Origin: Nitrosovibrio sp. Nv6
GTDB lineage: Bacteria; Pseudomonadota; Gammaproteobacteria; Burkholderiales; Nitrosomonadaceae
Assembly: GCF_900110495.1 (NCBI RefSeq)
Contig: NZ_FODX01000001.1
Location: forward strand, 930,001-994,000
Direction of reading: 5' to 3'
DNA: 64,000 nt
The notes under the pieces are model-generated. The model was not told the origin of the DNA, did not search any database, and saw nothing but the letters and a program-made list of their open reading frames with translations. Below, piece by piece: positions 45,365 to 55,926 of the stretch (positions are counted from its first letter, which is position 1; every line of letters begins with the position of its first letter). Made by a program: the position numbers and the translations under genes.

Positions 45365-46211
45365 TCGGCTTATCGGTGATGATGCAATTAGCGGGGCCGC
45401 TCATCCTGGGCAATGCCATCGCAAGCGGCGAATCGGCAAAGGCGGGAAGCTTCCATTTGGCATCATAGGTGACTCCCGCCAAGTATAAGCCCGCCGCAGG
45501 AAAAGTCGGGGCGGCATCGATCCGTTTACGGCCCTTGAGCAGGGCATCTATCCATTCCGCGGGATATTTGCCCTTGCCCACATAAATCAGGCAGCCGACG
45601 ATATTACGCACCATGTGATGCAAAAATGCATTGGCGCGTAATTCAAACAGGATGATGTCTCCCTGCCGTGTGATTTTCAATTTCGTCAGATTTCGTACAG
45701 GAGACTTGGCCTGGCACTCGGCGGCCCGAAAGGCGCTGAAATCGTGCTCGCCCAACAGCATTTTCGCCCCAGCCCGCATGGATTCAAGATCAAGAACCTG
45801 GTGAAACCAGCCAATCTTGCCGCAATAAAGCCCGGGGCGGATGGGATGGTTCAATAAAAGATAAAGATAGCATCGTTCAAGGGCACAATAGCGGGCATGG
45901 AATTCATCCGGAACTTGCGATGCCCACTGAACTGCAATACTGCCAGGTATCAGCGCATTGACTCCGCGAACCCAGGCGCTCATCGGCCGCTTCGCATGGG
46001 TATCGAAATGCAGCACCTGATACGAGGCATGAACCCTCGCATCGGTGCGTCCCGCTGCAACCACCCGGATATCATGACCAGCGATTTTCGACAACGCCGC
46101 TTCCACAGTATCCTGCACAGAGCCGCCTGATCGCTGGCTTTGCCAACCGCAAAAATTGCTGCCATCATACTCCAGCACCAGCGCGATTCTCACTGTACAC
46201 TCACTGAACAC
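45357..46211 (-). CDS. truA: tRNA pseudouridine(38-40) synthase
   Basis: A 284-residue enzyme modifying positions 38-40 of the anticodon arm. The catalytic Asp lies in AAGRTDARVHASYQV; the usual motif is GRTDAGVHA, so Gly is replaced by Arg here. Other marks are EYDGSNFCGWQ, NALIPGSIAVQ, FHARYCALERCYLYLL and FLHHMVRNIVGCL. The first few residues (MFSECT) are not conserved, and a GTG six codons later is an alternative. It leads into trpF with overlapping codons. Confidence 0.94.
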   Translation of the reverse strand: MFSECTVRIALVLEYDGSNFCGWQSQRSGGSVQDTVEAALSKIAGHDIRVVAAGRTDARVHASYQVLHFDTHAKRPMSAWVRGVNALIPGSIAVQWASQVPDEFHARYCALERCYLYLLLNHPIRPGLYCGKIGWFHQVLDLESMRAGAKMLLGEHDFSAFRAAECQAKSPVRNLTKLKITRQGDIILFELRANAFLHHMVRNIVGCLIYVGKGKYPAEWIDALLKGRKRIDAAPTFPAAGLYLAGVTYDAKWKLPAFADSPLAMALPRMSGPANCIITDKPNE

Positions 46212-46345
46212 GCATCATGGTAGTTATTATAACCGTGGGGCCGGCATGAGCTTATTCAGAGTTTCCCAAGCAAATTTTGCGACAGAAACAGGAATCGAAA
46301 AGGTGGGAGGCCGGGGCGCCGGAAACAATTAAATCCGATTTTGCC

Positions 46346-48409
46346 TTATTCTGATACCGCGCCCCGCAAATTCGCCAACATCATTCTTGCCCTATCCTGC
46401 TGCCGCGCGTCACCCTCCAGCATCACTTCCTGAAGAACTTGCATCGCGGCATCCTTGTCATCCATTTCCTGATAAGCTCGGGCAAGATCAATCTTGGAAA
46501 CTATTTCATGCCAGTAAGGACTTTCTGCCGCAAACCCGTTTCTCGCCGGATCCGACGATTTGGCAAAGTTTGCGTCGTCCATATTCAAATCAATGTCAGT
46601 CAAGCGGCGTTCTTCCAGGCGAACGGGAGCAGACACCCATGGAGCATGTTCCGATGAATTGCCAAGTGTCCAGGGCTTCTCCGATTGATCAGGATCGTCT
46701 ACCAGGACATCCTCGACAGTTTCCATGGTTTGAATATCGTTATGGTCTGGATAACAAGTTCCGCATTTAGCTGCCGGACCTGCCCCATCAGCCGCCGCGA
46801 CAGTACTTGTTCCCTGGCTCATGACGGAGGCAACCGCTTTATCGTGCACTGCTGGGTCGAGAATGGGAGGGATTATATCCTCATTACCAGGTCCCGCCTC
46901 CCTGGGCCGACGTGCCATGGAGACCCCGACTATACCAGTAATCAAAAGAACAAGCGCGCCGCCAAGGTATTCGATATTCGCAGTCAGATCTTCGACCATA
47001 CTCTTGATATGTGTGCGCGGGGTACGGTTAGTATCATCCCCTTGCTGATCAGCTGGCGATGCAGCTTGCACGGATTTGGCGAGCTCCATCGGTTCATCCG
47101 TGGCCGAAGCTATTGTTGATTTCTCCATGGGATCGGCTCTGGTATCCAGGGACGCGGATTGGGATTCTGAAGCAGCAAAAAGGGTTGATGCCGCCACAAC
47201 CGGATCAGCAGGGTTGAACAGCCGGATAGCTTCTGCCCGCTTCTGCATGTCCGCCAAGGCTGGGTTTCTCAACTCCAGCAGGCGTTGTAATTCCTCAATA
47301 TTTTTCTCAAGCAACGCAATACGCTCATTGGCTTCGCGGATTGATCCGTGCTTTGCTATGGCATCCTCTTCCATCGCCACGAATCCGTCCTGTCCATCTA
47401 CCTTTCCGCGCGCTTTACCTTTACCATCTACGCTGTCGTCCACGTAACCACCAAGGTTGGTTGCAGCATCAAGTATCGCTTCGCCTTTGGAAAGCTTTAA
47501 TACCTCTCGGGGCGGCTCTTGAGCTGAAGGTGGATCTACCTCGGCAGGCGGATCGATCTTTCCGGCAGCTGTTTGATTCAGTTCTTCGTCCAAGCCCTCA
47601 GCATCTCCAGACTTCCGGCGGTTCCAATCTGCGGTCTGCATTTTTACTTCCTGATTAGCCTCTGCTCGGCTTATCGTACCGATTTCATTCTTATCCGGCA
47701 TTCTCAGAATCGGCCCTGCCTTAAGCTGGTGCATGTTGTCACCGATGAAAGCGTTGCGATTTGCGCGGTGCAGAGCGACCAGTATCTGATTAAAACTTGC
47801 CCCAGGCGGAGGAGTGATATTTTTCGCTATTTCAGCCAAGGTATCGCCCGGCTTTACCGGGCCATAAACGGTATTAGCCTTGCTGACCGAGGCTGACGCT
47901 GGCGTTCCTTCGTGCCTGTTTGACAGATCCGATTTGCCCGCAGCCTGTTCAGCTTTACCGGAGATAGCGGGTGCCGCTTGAGTTGCCGGGCCTGCCTGCG
48001 AATACACATCATTCTCCGACGAAGAGAGTAGAACAGTGTATTCGCGCAGCAACCGTCCTGACGACCAGTTCAATTCAACCAGCATGTTCAGCAATGGTTC
48101 GGCGATTGGCTGCGGAGAAAAAATCCTGACGTAGGGCTGGCCGTCGGAACGCGTTTCGATGCTCGATTTAAATGTAGAAAGCAGGGGCGAATAATCTACT
48201 TTTGCCTGATGGAAGGTATCTTTTGGGGCAAGACGAGCCGTTAGAGAATATTTCTCTTCTTTTTTTACCGCAACCAGATCGATTTCGGCTTTGAATGGCT
48301 GACCCGGAGCGGAGATGATGGTTAGTCTGCCCAAGCCCGCCGCATACGTCGCTCCTGGCGACATGATCGCAATTAAAAGTAAACAGGCTTTAGAAGCAGG
48401 CTTCCACAC
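46346..48409 (-). CDS. fimV: FimV/HubP-type peptidoglycan-binding polar protein
   Basis: A 687-residue protein. It has a signal peptide (SPGATYA before AGLG), the FimV N-terminal domain (LGRLTIISAPGQPFKAEIDL), a LysM domain at about 180-245 (VYGPVKPGDTLAEIAKNI), a long acidic disordered region with a coiled-coil (IREANERIALLEKNIEELQRLLELR), one membrane segment (YLGGALVLLITGIVGVSM) and the cytoplasmic C-terminal FimV domain (IDLARAYQEMDDKDAAMQVLQEVMLEGD). Such proteins set cell-pole organisation and type IV pilus function. Its place between truA and asd is usual in this class. Confidence 0.94.
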   Translation of the reverse strand: MWKPASKACLLLIAIMSPGATYAAGLGRLTIISAPGQPFKAEIDLVAVKKEEKYSLTARLAPKDTFHQAKVDYSPLLSTFKSSIETRSDGQPYVRIFSPQPIAEPLLNMLVELNWSSGRLLREYTVLLSSSENDVYSQAGPATQAAPAISGKAEQAAGKSDLSNRHEGTPASASVSKANTVYGPVKPGDTLAEIAKNITPPPGASFNQILVALHRANRNAFIGDNMHQLKAGPILRMPDKNEIGTISRAEANQEVKMQTADWNRRKSGDAEGLDEELNQTAAGKIDPPAEVDPPSAQEPPREVLKLSKGEAILDAATNLGGYVDDSVDGKGKARGKVDGQDGFVAMEEDAIAKHGSIREANERIALLEKNIEELQRLLELRNPALADMQKRAEAIRLFNPADPVVAASTLFAASESQSASLDTRADPMEKSTIASATDEPMELAKSVQAASPADQQGDDTNRTPRTHIKSMVEDLTANIEYLGGALVLLITGIVGVSMARRPREAGPGNEDIIPPILDPAVHDKAVASVMSQGTSTVAAADGAGPAAKCGTCYPDHNDIQTMETVEDVLVDDPDQSEKPWTLGNSSEHAPWVSAPVRLEERRLTDIDLNMDDANFAKSSDPARNGFAAESPYWHEIVSKIDLARAYQEMDDKDAAMQVLQEVMLEGDARQQDRARMMLANLRGAVSE

Positions 48410-48644
48410 AGCAGTATTCTCAAGAAGGCGTATGGATTAGTGTCGTAGCGGAACTGACAAGAAGTAACACTTTTGCTGGAGTTTGTCTTTTACTAACCGT
48501 ATTGGCAAGTTTTATGACCAAACCTTGCTCACAGCAAGAAGAAGTATTGCCGCAGAATTACCAAGCAGCGAACTTCGCTAGTCAGCAGAGCTCACGGCGG
48601 TTATCAAGCTTCTTTATTAAGCAACGAAAAAATTCTATCTATAC

Positions 48645-49757
48645 TCAGGCTTCCACAAGGATTCTCAACATCCTGCGCAACGGTTCTGCCGCGCCCCACA
48701 GCAGCTGATCTCCTACTGTGAATGCCGAAAGATATTCTCCTCCCATGGCAAGCTTACGCAACCGCCCTACTGGTATGGTCAACTTCCCGGTCACTGCGGC
48801 CGGAGTCAATTCTTTCAGAGTACTCTCGCGCTCATTGGGAATAACCCGTACCCAGCTGTTGGAAGCGGCAAGAATATCCTCGATCTCATCCAGTGGAACA
48901 TCCTTCTTCAGCTTGACAGTCAGTGCCTGACTATGACAACGCATTGCACCCACACGAACGCATATACCGTCAATGGGAACGGTGTTGCCTGCGCGCCCCA
49001 GGATCTTATTGGTTTCGGATTGGCCTTTCCATTCTTCCCGCGTCTGCCCATTACCAAGATCCTTATCTATCCAGGGAATGAGACTGCCCGCCAGGGGCAC
49101 ACCGAAATTCTCTGTCGGAAAACTTCCGTTGCGCAGCGTTCCCGCAACTTCCCGATCGATGTCCAGTATTCCCGCAGCCGGGTCGTCCAGCAAATTTTTC
49201 GCCACGCGATGCGCTTCACCCATCTGCAGCAGTAATTCCCGCATGTTCTGCGCGCCCGCACCAGAAGCCGCCTGATAAGTCATGGCGCTCATCCATTCGA
49301 CCATATCTTCTTCGAACAATCCACCCACGGCCATCAGCATCAGGCTCACCGTACAATTGCCCCCGATGTAGTTCTTTACGTCATTGTGCAACGCCTGTTC
49401 AATAACCGGCCGGTTGACGGGGTCGAGTATGATGATCGCATCCTGTCCCATGCGCAATGTAGAGGCCGCATCAATCCAGTAACCTTTCCACCCCGCCTGG
49501 CGCAGCTTGGGGAAAATCGCGCTGGTATAATCCCCACCCTGACAGGAAATAAGGATATCCATCGACTTGAGCTCGTCTATATCGTGCGCATCCTTGAGCG
49601 AGGATGTCTCCTGGCCGATATCCGGACCTTTTCCGCCCTTTTGGGACGTAGAGAAAAATGCCGGCTCAACCAATGCAAAATCATTTTCTTCCCGCATTCG
49701 CTGCATGAGTACTGAACCTACCATGCCGCGCCAGCCAATAAAACCAACTCGTTTCAT
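48645..49757 (-). CDS. asd: aspartate-semialdehyde dehydrogenase
   Basis: A 370-residue enzyme for the branch to Lys, Met and Thr. It has the NADP site [18 protein letters not shown] and the catalytic Cys 135 in [16 protein letters not shown], and the length fits the gamma/betaproteobacterial form. The start [11 protein letters not shown] was chosen because GAGAGG precedes it and similarity begins there; an in-frame start 14 codons upstream adds an unrelated stretch. It follows leuB by about 55 bases. Confidence 0.97.
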   Translation of the reverse strand: MKRVGFIGWRGMVGSVLMQRMREENDFALVEPAFFSTSQKGGKGPDIGQETSSLKDAHDIDELKSMDILISCQGGDYTSAIFPKLRQAGWKGYWIDAASTLRMGQDAIIILDPVNRPVIEQALHNDVKNYIGGNCTVSLMLMAVGGLFEEDMVEWMSAMTYQAASGAGAQNMRELLLQMGEAHRVAKNLLDDPAAGILDIDREVAGTLRNGSFPTENFGVPLAGSLIPWIDKDLGNGQTREEWKGQSETNKILGRAGNTVPIDGICVRVGAMRCHSQALTVKLKKDVPLDEIEDILAASNSWVRVIPNERESTLKELTPAAVTGKLTIPVGRLRKLAMGGEYLSAFTVGDQLLWGAAEPLRRMLRILVEA

Positions 49758-49812
49758 CGATCGCCTCTCTCCAGGATAACTGTTCCTGGTCTCTTCCATG
49801 TCTGATCTATAT

Positions 49813-50874
49813 TTATATGTTCGCCAGAATCGCGTCGCCCATTGCCGCAGTGCCGACCTTTTTCGTTCCCGGTTCGTAAATGTCCTGGGTTCGATATCCG
49901 CTAGCCAGCACTTTTTTTACCGCGCTCTCAATGCGCGATGCTCCCGCTTCCTCATCGAACGTATAGCGGAGCATCATCGCCGCTGACAATATTGTTGCCA
50001 AGGGGTTGGCCGCATCTTTGCCAGCGATGTCAGGCGCGGAACCGTGGATTGGCTCATAGAGGCCCTTGTTACGATCATCCAGCGATGCCGATGGCAACAT
50101 CCCGATTGAGCCCGTCAGCATGGAAGCCTCATCCGACAAAATATCGCCGAACATGTTACCCGTCACCACCACGTCGAATTGCCTGGGGTTGCGTACCAGC
50201 TGCATGGCGGCATTATCCACCAGCATGTGCGAGAGTTCCACGTCGGGATAGTCTTGCGCCGTCTCGGTCACTACGTCGCGCCACAATTGCGTGCATTCGA
50301 GCACATTCATTTTATCCACTGAGCAAAGCCTGCGATTACGTTTGCGTGCCGCCTGAAAAGCCACTTTGGCAATTCTGCGAATCTCGGCTTCGCTATAAAT
50401 CATGGTGTTGTAACCAACACGTTGCCCGCGCCGCTGCTCAATACCCCGCGGTTCGCCGAAATAGATATCACCGGTTAACTCGCGAACGATGAGAATATCC
50501 AATCCCATCACGACTTCGGGCTTTAGCGTCGACGCATTGGCGAGTTCAGGATAAAGTACCGCCGGACGAAGATTGGCAAACAAGTTCAGCGTTTTGCGTA
50601 TACTGAGGAGACCTTGTTCCGGTCGTTGTTCGCGCGGCAGGGTGTCATATTGCGGACCCCCTACAGCACCCAGCATCACAGCGTCCGCATCCGAGACAAG
50701 CCTGCGCGTCGCCTCTGGAAATGGTTCGCCGGTTGCATCTACCGCACATCCGCCTAGCAACCCCGGTTCCAGTTCAAACTTTAACCCGTCACTTCGCAGT
50801 GCTTCCAGGACTCGAACCGCCTGAGCGACGATTTCCGGGCCGATACCATCTCCGGCCAGGATTGCTATTTTCAT
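49813..50874 (-). CDS. leuB: 3-isopropylmalate dehydrogenase
   Basis: A 353-residue NAD enzyme of leucine synthesis. It starts [15 protein letters not shown] and has [15 protein letters not shown]...[17 protein letters not shown] and the signature [20 protein letters not shown]. It follows leuD by 28 bases in the same direction. Confidence 0.97.
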   Translation of the reverse strand: MKIAILAGDGIGPEIVAQAVRVLEALRSDGLKFELEPGLLGGCAVDATGEPFPEATRRLVSDADAVMLGAVGGPQYDTLPREQRPEQGLLSIRKTLNLFANLRPAVLYPELANASTLKPEVVMGLDILIVRELTGDIYFGEPRGIEQRRGQRVGYNTMIYSEAEIRRIAKVAFQAARKRNRRLCSVDKMNVLECTQLWRDVVTETAQDYPDVELSHMLVDNAAMQLVRNPRQFDVVVTGNMFGDILSDEASMLTGSIGMLPSASLDDRNKGLYEPIHGSAPDIAGKDAANPLATILSAAMMLRYTFDEEAGASRIESAVKKVLASGYRTQDIYEPGTKKVGTAAMGDAILANI

Positions 50875-50902
50875 AAAATCCTTTTAGACCGGTAACAATG
50901 CT

Positions 50903-51541
50903 TCATGCAAACAACCATGGCTGGGCTGCGCGACGCTTTTCCTCGAATGCCTTGATTTTGTCAGCTTGCTGCAACGTCAGTCCAATTTCATCCAGGCCAT
51001 TCAGCAGGCTATGTTTGCGAAACGGATCGATATCGAACAAGAAAGACTGGCCGGCCGGTGTCGTCACAGACTGGCCCTGCAAATTAACCATTAGCCGATA
51101 GCCTTCGCTTGCTTCTACTTCGCGGAAAAGCTGATCAACGTTATTTGCATCGAGCGCAATGGGAAGCAGACCGATCTTGAAGCAATTGTTGAAAAAAATG
51201 TCGGCAAAACTGGGTGCGATAATTACCTGAAAGCCGTAATCCTGAAGCGCCCAGGGCGCATGTTCGCGGCTCGAACCACAGCCGAAATTCGCGCGCGCAA
51301 GCAATATTTGCGCACCACGATATCGCGGCAGGTTTAGTATGAAATCCGGGTTGGGCTTACGTCGGGCCGCGTCCATGCCAGGCTCGCCGTGGTCCAGATA
51401 ACGCCATTCATCGAACAGATTCTGCCCGAAACCGGATCGTTTGATGGATTTCAGAAACTGCTTGGGAATGATGGCGTCGGTATCCACATTGGCGCGATCA
51501 AGCGGCGCCACCAATCCGTCGCAGAAATCAAATTTTTTCAC
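50903..51541 (-). CDS. leuD: 3-isopropylmalate dehydratase small subunit
   Basis: A 212-residue swivel subunit of isopropylmalate isomerase. Marks are [44 protein letters not shown] and [22 protein letters not shown]. It works with LeuC encoded upstream; a small lipoprotein gene lies between the two. Confidence 0.97.
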   Translation of the reverse strand: MKKFDFCDGLVAPLDRANVDTDAIIPKQFLKSIKRSGFGQNLFDEWRYLDHGEPGMDAARRKPNPDFILNLPRYRGAQILLARANFGCGSSREHAPWALQDYGFQVIIAPSFADIFFNNCFKIGLLPIALDANNVDQLFREVEASEGYRLMVNLQGQSVTTPAGQSFLFDIDPFRKHSLLNGLDEIGLTLQQADKIKAFEEKRRAAQPWLFA

Positions 51542-51559
51542 TTGTTAGTTAATCGATAC

Positions 51560-51688
51560 CTATTTTGCCTGTTTCTCCAACGCTTCACCGCCACTCTGAA
51601 CATCCTTGCCCAGGCCCTGCATGGTATGACAGGCGGACAAACCAAAAGCAGCAATCAAGGCAACCATTACCGTCAGCATTCTCATCAT
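51560..51688 (-). CDS. entericidin-like small lipoprotein
   Basis: A 42-residue protein, MMRMLTVMVALIAAFGLSAC followed by HTMQGLGKDVQSGGEALEKQAK. It has a short signal with the lipobox LSAC (Cys 20) and the GxGxDxxxxGxxIxxxA-type tail of the entericidin A/B family. Entericidins are small outer-membrane or periplasmic lipoproteins; in E. coli EcnA/EcnB act as an antidote/toxin pair under stress, but many environmental members have no known role. The ribosome site AAGGGGATT lies just before the ATG. It sits between leuC and leuD on the same strand, so it is probably transcribed with the leucine genes. It is easily missed because of its size. Confidence 0.9.
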   Translation of the reverse strand: MMRMLTVMVALIAAFGLSACHTMQGLGKDVQSGGEALEKQAK

Positions 51689-51740
51689 AATCCCCTTTTG
51701 TAGTAAAAAAATACGACCCATTTTTTGTTGCATTCAAATT

Positions 51741-53150
51741 CTAATATATTTCCCTTATATCCACAAAATGTCCCGCCACCGCTGCCGCTGCGGCCATTGC
51801 CGGGCTCACGAGATGAGTGCGGCCCCCGGGACCCTGCCTGCCTTCAAAGTTACGGTTGGAAGTCGACGCACAACGTTCCCCGGACTCAAGCCGGTCATCG
51901 TTCATCGCAAGACACATTGAACAGCCAGGTTCACGCCATTCAAATCCTGCATCGCGGAATATCTTGTCGAGCCCCTCCTGCTCCGCCTGGTATTTGACCA
52001 GACCGGAACCCGGCACGACCATCGCCAGTTTGATGTTCGCGGCAACATGCCGGCCTTTGACCACGTCCGCCGCCGCCCGCAAGTCTTCTATGCGCGCATT
52101 TGTGCAGGAACCGATGAATATCTTGTCCGGCCGAATTTCGCTGATCGGCGTGTTGGGCGCCAACCCCATATACTTCAAAGCGCGCTCCATATCATGGCGC
52201 TTCACGATATCGGTAATTTGCGATGGATCGGGCACGCTTCCATCTATGGTCGTTACCATTTCCGGAGACGTTCCCCAGGTTACCTGCGGCTTGACCTGCG
52301 CCGCTTCCAGCGATATGGTCTTGTCGAAGCTCGCACCCTCATCGCTTTTCAGCGTACGCCAGTAAGCAACCGCTTTTTCCCACAAATCACCTTTTGGTGC
52401 AAAAGGGCGTCCGCGGAGATATTCAATAGTGGTATTGTCCGCCGCCACCATGCCGGCGCGCGCACCCGCCTCGATAGCCATATTGCATAGCGTCATGCGC
52501 CCTTCCATGGAAAGTTCGCGTATGGCGCTACCAGCGAATTCAATAGCGTAGCCCGTGCCTCCAGCCGTACCAATCTCGCCGATGATGGCAAGCGCGATAT
52601 CCTTGGCAGTGAGGCCATGACCGAGTTCGCCCTCGACCACAACCTGCATCGTTTTTGCTTTTTTCATCAGCAGACACTGTGTCGCGAGCACATGCTCCAC
52701 CTCCGATGTACCTATACCAAAAGCAAGGCAGGCGAATGCGCCGTGCGTGCTGGTATGTGAGTCACCGCAAACTACTGTCATGCCAGGCAGGGTAGCGCCC
52801 TGTTCCGGACCAATTACGTGGACAATGCCCTGGCGCAGATCGTTCATCCTGAACTCGGTAATACCCAGTTCTTCGCAATTCTGGTCTAGCGTCTCCACCT
52901 GAAGCCGCGATGTCGGATCACTGATGCCATGGTCGCGCCGGGTCGTGGGCACGTTGTGGTCCGCCACCGCCAGAATGGAATCCAGCCGCCAAGGTTTGCG
53001 GCCGGCCAGCTTCAACCCTTCGAATGCCTGCGGGCTGGTAACTTCGTGTACCAGGTGGCGATCGATATAGAGCAGCGTCATGCCATCCGGCTTGTCGGAT
53101 TCTTCATGAACCACATGACTTTGCCAAAGCTTGTCGTATAACGTTTGCAT
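51741..53150 (-). CDS. leuC: 3-isopropylmalate dehydratase large subunit
   Basis: A 469-residue aconitase-type subunit. Iron-sulfur ligands lie in [29 protein letters not shown] and [13 protein letters not shown]. The start [17 protein letters not shown] is the family start; a GTG 30 codons upstream would add an unlike stretch. It is the first gene of the leuC-lipoprotein-leuD-leuB-asd run. Confidence 0.97.
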   Translation of the reverse strand: MQTLYDKLWQSHVVHEESDKPDGMTLLYIDRHLVHEVTSPQAFEGLKLAGRKPWRLDSILAVADHNVPTTRRDHGISDPTSRLQVETLDQNCEELGITEFRMNDLRQGIVHVIGPEQGATLPGMTVVCGDSHTSTHGAFACLAFGIGTSEVEHVLATQCLLMKKAKTMQVVVEGELGHGLTAKDIALAIIGEIGTAGGTGYAIEFAGSAIRELSMEGRMTLCNMAIEAGARAGMVAADNTTIEYLRGRPFAPKGDLWEKAVAYWRTLKSDEGASFDKTISLEAAQVKPQVTWGTSPEMVTTIDGSVPDPSQITDIVKRHDMERALKYMGLAPNTPISEIRPDKIFIGSCTNARIEDLRAAADVVKGRHVAANIKLAMVVPGSGLVKYQAEQEGLDKIFRDAGFEWREPGCSMCLAMNDDRLESGERCASTSNRNFEGRQGPGGRTHLVSPAMAAAAAVAGHFVDIREIY

Positions 53151-53262
53151 ATTGCTGAATTCGGGTTTATTCGAACTTGAATTCTTATGGGATTTGAAAT
53201 TATCCCATAACGGCACACCGAGAGACAGTGAGAACGTCACTATCCTCGTGCTTGTTTACTAT

Positions 53263-54411
53263 TTACGGTTGATCTTCAACGTCCATCTTCCAGATCACCA
53301 GCCCCAATCCGAGCAAAACCGCAGCTGCGCTCAGCGTGAACGTCAGACCCGGCCCCAGCCACTCCCAGGCATAGCCGCTGAATATACCCCCAAACGTACC
53401 GCCGAGACCAAATGTAAGGCTCGTATAGAGCGCTTGTCCCTTGGCCTGATGGCGTCCCCGAAAAAATTGATGCACCACCATCATGGCCGTAGCGTGATGG
53501 GCGCCATATGTCGCAGCGTGAAGTATTTGCGCGAGCAATATTATAATCGGCCAGTCCACTCCCCAGCCGATCATCAAAAAACGCGCTATCGCGCAGCTCA
53601 AGCTGAAAGCCATAATCTGTTTGAGGCGGAATCGGTGCATCAGTTGCGGCATCAGGAAAAATATGCCGATTTCGCAAGCTACACCTATGGCCCACAGCCA
53701 CCCGACCGTACTCTTGCTGTAACCATGCTCGACCAGATAAATTGAATAAAAAGTGTAATAAGGACCGTGAGCAAGCGCCATTAACAGGCAGGCTGCAAAA
53801 AAAGCCAGCACTTCCGGCCGCTTGAATATTTGCCGTACGGAGTGCCCGTCGGCGGCGTGAACCACTATTTCGGCTTCGGGAATCTGGCGTGAAAAAAATA
53901 CGATACCCAGCTTGAACCCAAGCGCTGCCCATAACAGCGACCCTATGTCTGTGGCATCCAGCAGATAGCCGACACCGGTTACCGCGAAAATGAATCCAAC
54001 TGAACCCCAGACTCGAATACGTCCATATTTTGTTACGCTCTCACCCAGATAAGAAAGCGTCGTTGCCTCGATCAACGGCAACGATGCGCTCCAGAAGAAA
54101 CTCATCAGCACCATGATCGCGAATATCCAGGCAAACGACTCGCCGAAGAAGAACCCGCAATAGCTCATCAACCCCGTAATTGCCGCCCATCGCACGATCA
54201 GCAGGCGCTTACCAGTGTGGTCGGCAAGCCAGCCCCACGCAGCCGGCGCAAAAATACGCGTTACATGCAACAGCGACATGAGCACGCCAATCTGGAAGGC
54301 GCCGAACGAAAGGGATTTGAGGTAAAGGCTCCAGTAAGGAGCAAAGGCACCGATAAAAGCGAAGTGGAAGAAATAAAAACCGGAAAGACGCCAGTAGGGA
54401 ATAGGATGCAT
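53263..54411 (-). CDS. MFS transporter (HcaT/LacY-like family)
   Basis: A 382-residue integral membrane protein with about twelve hydrophobic segments. It starts YWRLSGFYFFHFAFIGAFAPYWSLYLKSL, divided here by the first loop, and has GWLADHTGKRLLIVRW and GRIRVWGSVGFIFAVTGVG, phrases typical of the small MFS_1-like group that includes the E. coli 3-phenylpropionate transporter HcaT. The substrate cannot be told. It lies divergent from the genes to the right and about 110 bases after the leuC start region. Confidence 0.88.
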   Translation of the reverse strand: MHPIPYWRLSGFYFFHFAFIGAFAPYWSLYLKSLSFGAFQIGVLMSLLHVTRIFAPAAWGWLADHTGKRLLIVRWAAITGLMSYCGFFFGESFAWIFAIMVLMSFFWSASLPLIEATTLSYLGESVTKYGRIRVWGSVGFIFAVTGVGYLLDATDIGSLLWAALGFKLGIVFFSRQIPEAEIVVHAADGHSVRQIFKRPEVLAFFAACLLMALAHGPYYTFYSIYLVEHGYSKSTVGWLWAIGVACEIGIFFLMPQLMHRFRLKQIMAFSLSCAIARFLMIGWGVDWPIIILLAQILHAATYGAHHATAMMVVHQFFRGRHQAKGQALYTSLTFGLGGTFGGIFSGYAWEWLGPGLTFTLSAAAVLLGLGLVIWKMDVEDQP

Positions 54412-54614
54412 CAGGCTGATTCTAGCAGGCTACTGACCAGCAGCGAGGCTACCACGATCAACAGCCGACGAAAGAGGCAACGTTTCTCAGTCAAATCCAA
54501 CGCCCATCACTAACCCAACGCTGGTACGGAACCATACACCTTCAGTAGGCAGACGGGCGGCGGAAACTCATCCATTACCAGGTTACGGGCATGAGTCCAG
54601 ATTGCCTTCAACGA

Positions 54615-54825
54615 AACGTTATGAGTGCGACGTATGAGCACAAAGTTCAATGCCGGCTATGACTATACCTACTCTTTCCGGGCATACAAAAGGTAGTGCA
54701 AGCTGCAGGTCGTGTCATTCGCACGCAACTCGATCAGGGCATTGTCTACCTTATCGATGACAGGTTTACACGGCTTGAAGTGCTTCGTCCATTACCAGGC
54801 TGTGGAAAGTTGAGCGATATAAAAC
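54615..54825 (+). pseudogene. C-terminal remnant of a DinG/YoaA-type DNA helicase gene
   Basis: Two adjacent frames together read KFNAGYDYTYS then, after a one-base shift near 54674, FPGIQKVVQAAGRVIRTQLD and onward QGIVYLIDDRFTRLEVLRPLPGCGK. This corresponds to the Helicase_C_2 end of superfamily 2 DinG/XPD-like helicases (FDYAYxYPGMxKVxQAAGRVIRTxxDRGVVxLIDxRF), with the QAAGRVIR motif VI intact. There is no start and no other helicase motif before it, so the gene is dead. It is the only decayed housekeeping-type gene seen in the right half of the window. Confidence 0.75.
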
Positions 54826-54860
54826 AAGAGAGGCAAGATAAACCTGCCTCTCTTTTCTGT
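54826..54860. terminator. bidirectional stem-loop terminator
   Basis: AAGAGAGGCA at 54826-54835 pairs perfectly with TGCCTCTCTT at 54845-54854 around a nine-base loop. TTCTGTT follows on the + strand and GTTTTAT on the - strand. It lies about 100 bases after the stop of the PRC-barrel gene on the - strand and just behind the helicase remnant on the + strand, so it can end transcription from both sides. Confidence 0.82.
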
Positions 54861-54954
54861 TACAGAACATCCAGTCTGGCTGAGGCTGATAGCGCTAAAG
54901 TTGTCGAGCGCTTTTACCTATGGATGTCTTCAATTTCGGCTGCCTTTAATGCGA

Positions 54955-55494
54955 TCAGTCCAACTCGCGCTTGACGTGATCGGTGCCGACCGGCGCTACC
55001 GGAATGATTCTTTCGTCGTTCCTGTGAGGCGGTGTCGTATAGTCCTTGGTGGACTTCGTGTCCGTGTAGCTTGTGTCAGTGTACGACTTTGCTCCGTAAT
55101 AGGAGTGGATCGTGCTCTGCCAGGTGGGATCCGCCATATCGGGCCAATCATCCTTATCGAATCCCGGCGCGGATTCAAGACGTTCCTTATCCACGTTGAG
55201 GATGAAACGCTTGTTTTCCGTGTCCAGTTTGAGCGCACTCCAGGGCACCGCGAAAAGTTTGTTGGCAATACCCATAAATCCACCGAATGACAACACGGCG
55301 TAGGCAATTTTGCCATTGTTCATGTCCAGCATGATTTCCTTGATGTCGCCGAGATCCTCATCCTTTTGATTGTAAACATCCTCTCCAATGAGTGTGTCAG
55401 CGCCCATCAGCCGAGGTCCTGGTCCCTTTTCATCATAGCTTTTGTACATATCGCTTTTGTACATGCCGTAGGTATCACGATCTTCGTAGCTCAT
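54955..55494 (-). CDS. PRC-barrel domain protein
   Basis: A 179-residue soluble protein. Residues about 35-110 are a PRC barrel (LMGADTLIGEDVYNQKDEDLGDIKEIML, split by a turn, then IAYAVLSFGGFMGIANKLFAVPWSALKLD). The C-terminal tail is polar with repeated Tyr-Thr-Asp units (SYTDTSYTDTKST). PRC-barrel proteins of this kind are often stress-related in soil bacteria, with no known reaction. The start MSYEDRDTYG has AGGAGATAACC before it; a longer in-frame start lacks this. Confidence 0.9.
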   Translation of the reverse strand: MSYEDRDTYGMYKSDMYKSYDEKGPGPRLMGADTLIGEDVYNQKDEDLGDIKEIMLDMNNGKIAYAVLSFGGFMGIANKLFAVPWSALKLDTENKRFILNVDKERLESAPGFDKDDWPDMADPTWQSTIHSYYGAKSYTDTSYTDTKSTKDYTTPPHRNDERIIPVAPVGTDHVKRELD

Positions 55495-55926
55495 GGTTAT
55501 CTCCTGTGAAAGTAGTTGAATTATAGGCTTTGTTTGACGCCCGATGGATTCTATACCTGGCCGCTTCGATTCCATTTCCGAAGTGCTTCAGACGTCTACA
55601 GAATGCTTGAATCATGAAAACGGGTCAGTGCGGTAACGTACAAAGAGCTCTTTTTTCAATCACCAAATATTATCGGCGACAACCAGCCAGCGACGACCGG
55701 CGCTCCATCCGGCGCCATTTGATTGCCGTATGTCTGACAGCGCACAGAGCATCCACTCACGTCTATGGAAAATCCATAGTAGGAATAGTGCTAATTGGCT
55801 AATTGGGCAAATCTTTAACTCAAGCGAACGATTCATGCGACATGGCCATCAAGAAACAGTTTGCCATCGACTATTGGAACTGGTTTCGCAACCCGTAGCC
55901 GTGAAGAACTCAACAGACGAGTAATC
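55495..55926. other. gap between PRC-barrel gene and egtB
   Basis: About 430 bases between divergent genes. Nothing convincing is coded here. A short direct repeat CTAATTGG-CTAATTGG lies near 55790-55805, and there is an A/T-rich stretch at 55650-55680. Promoters for both directions are expected but I could not pick them with confidence. Confidence 0.45.

Noticed and set aside
48502..48708. A 68-codon + strand gene between fimV and asd
   Set aside because: It runs into the 3' end of asd on the other strand and shows no family similarity.
54696..54974. A 92-codon intact gene
   Set aside because: It is only the tail of a helicase gene after a frameshift, running on through a terminator hairpin.
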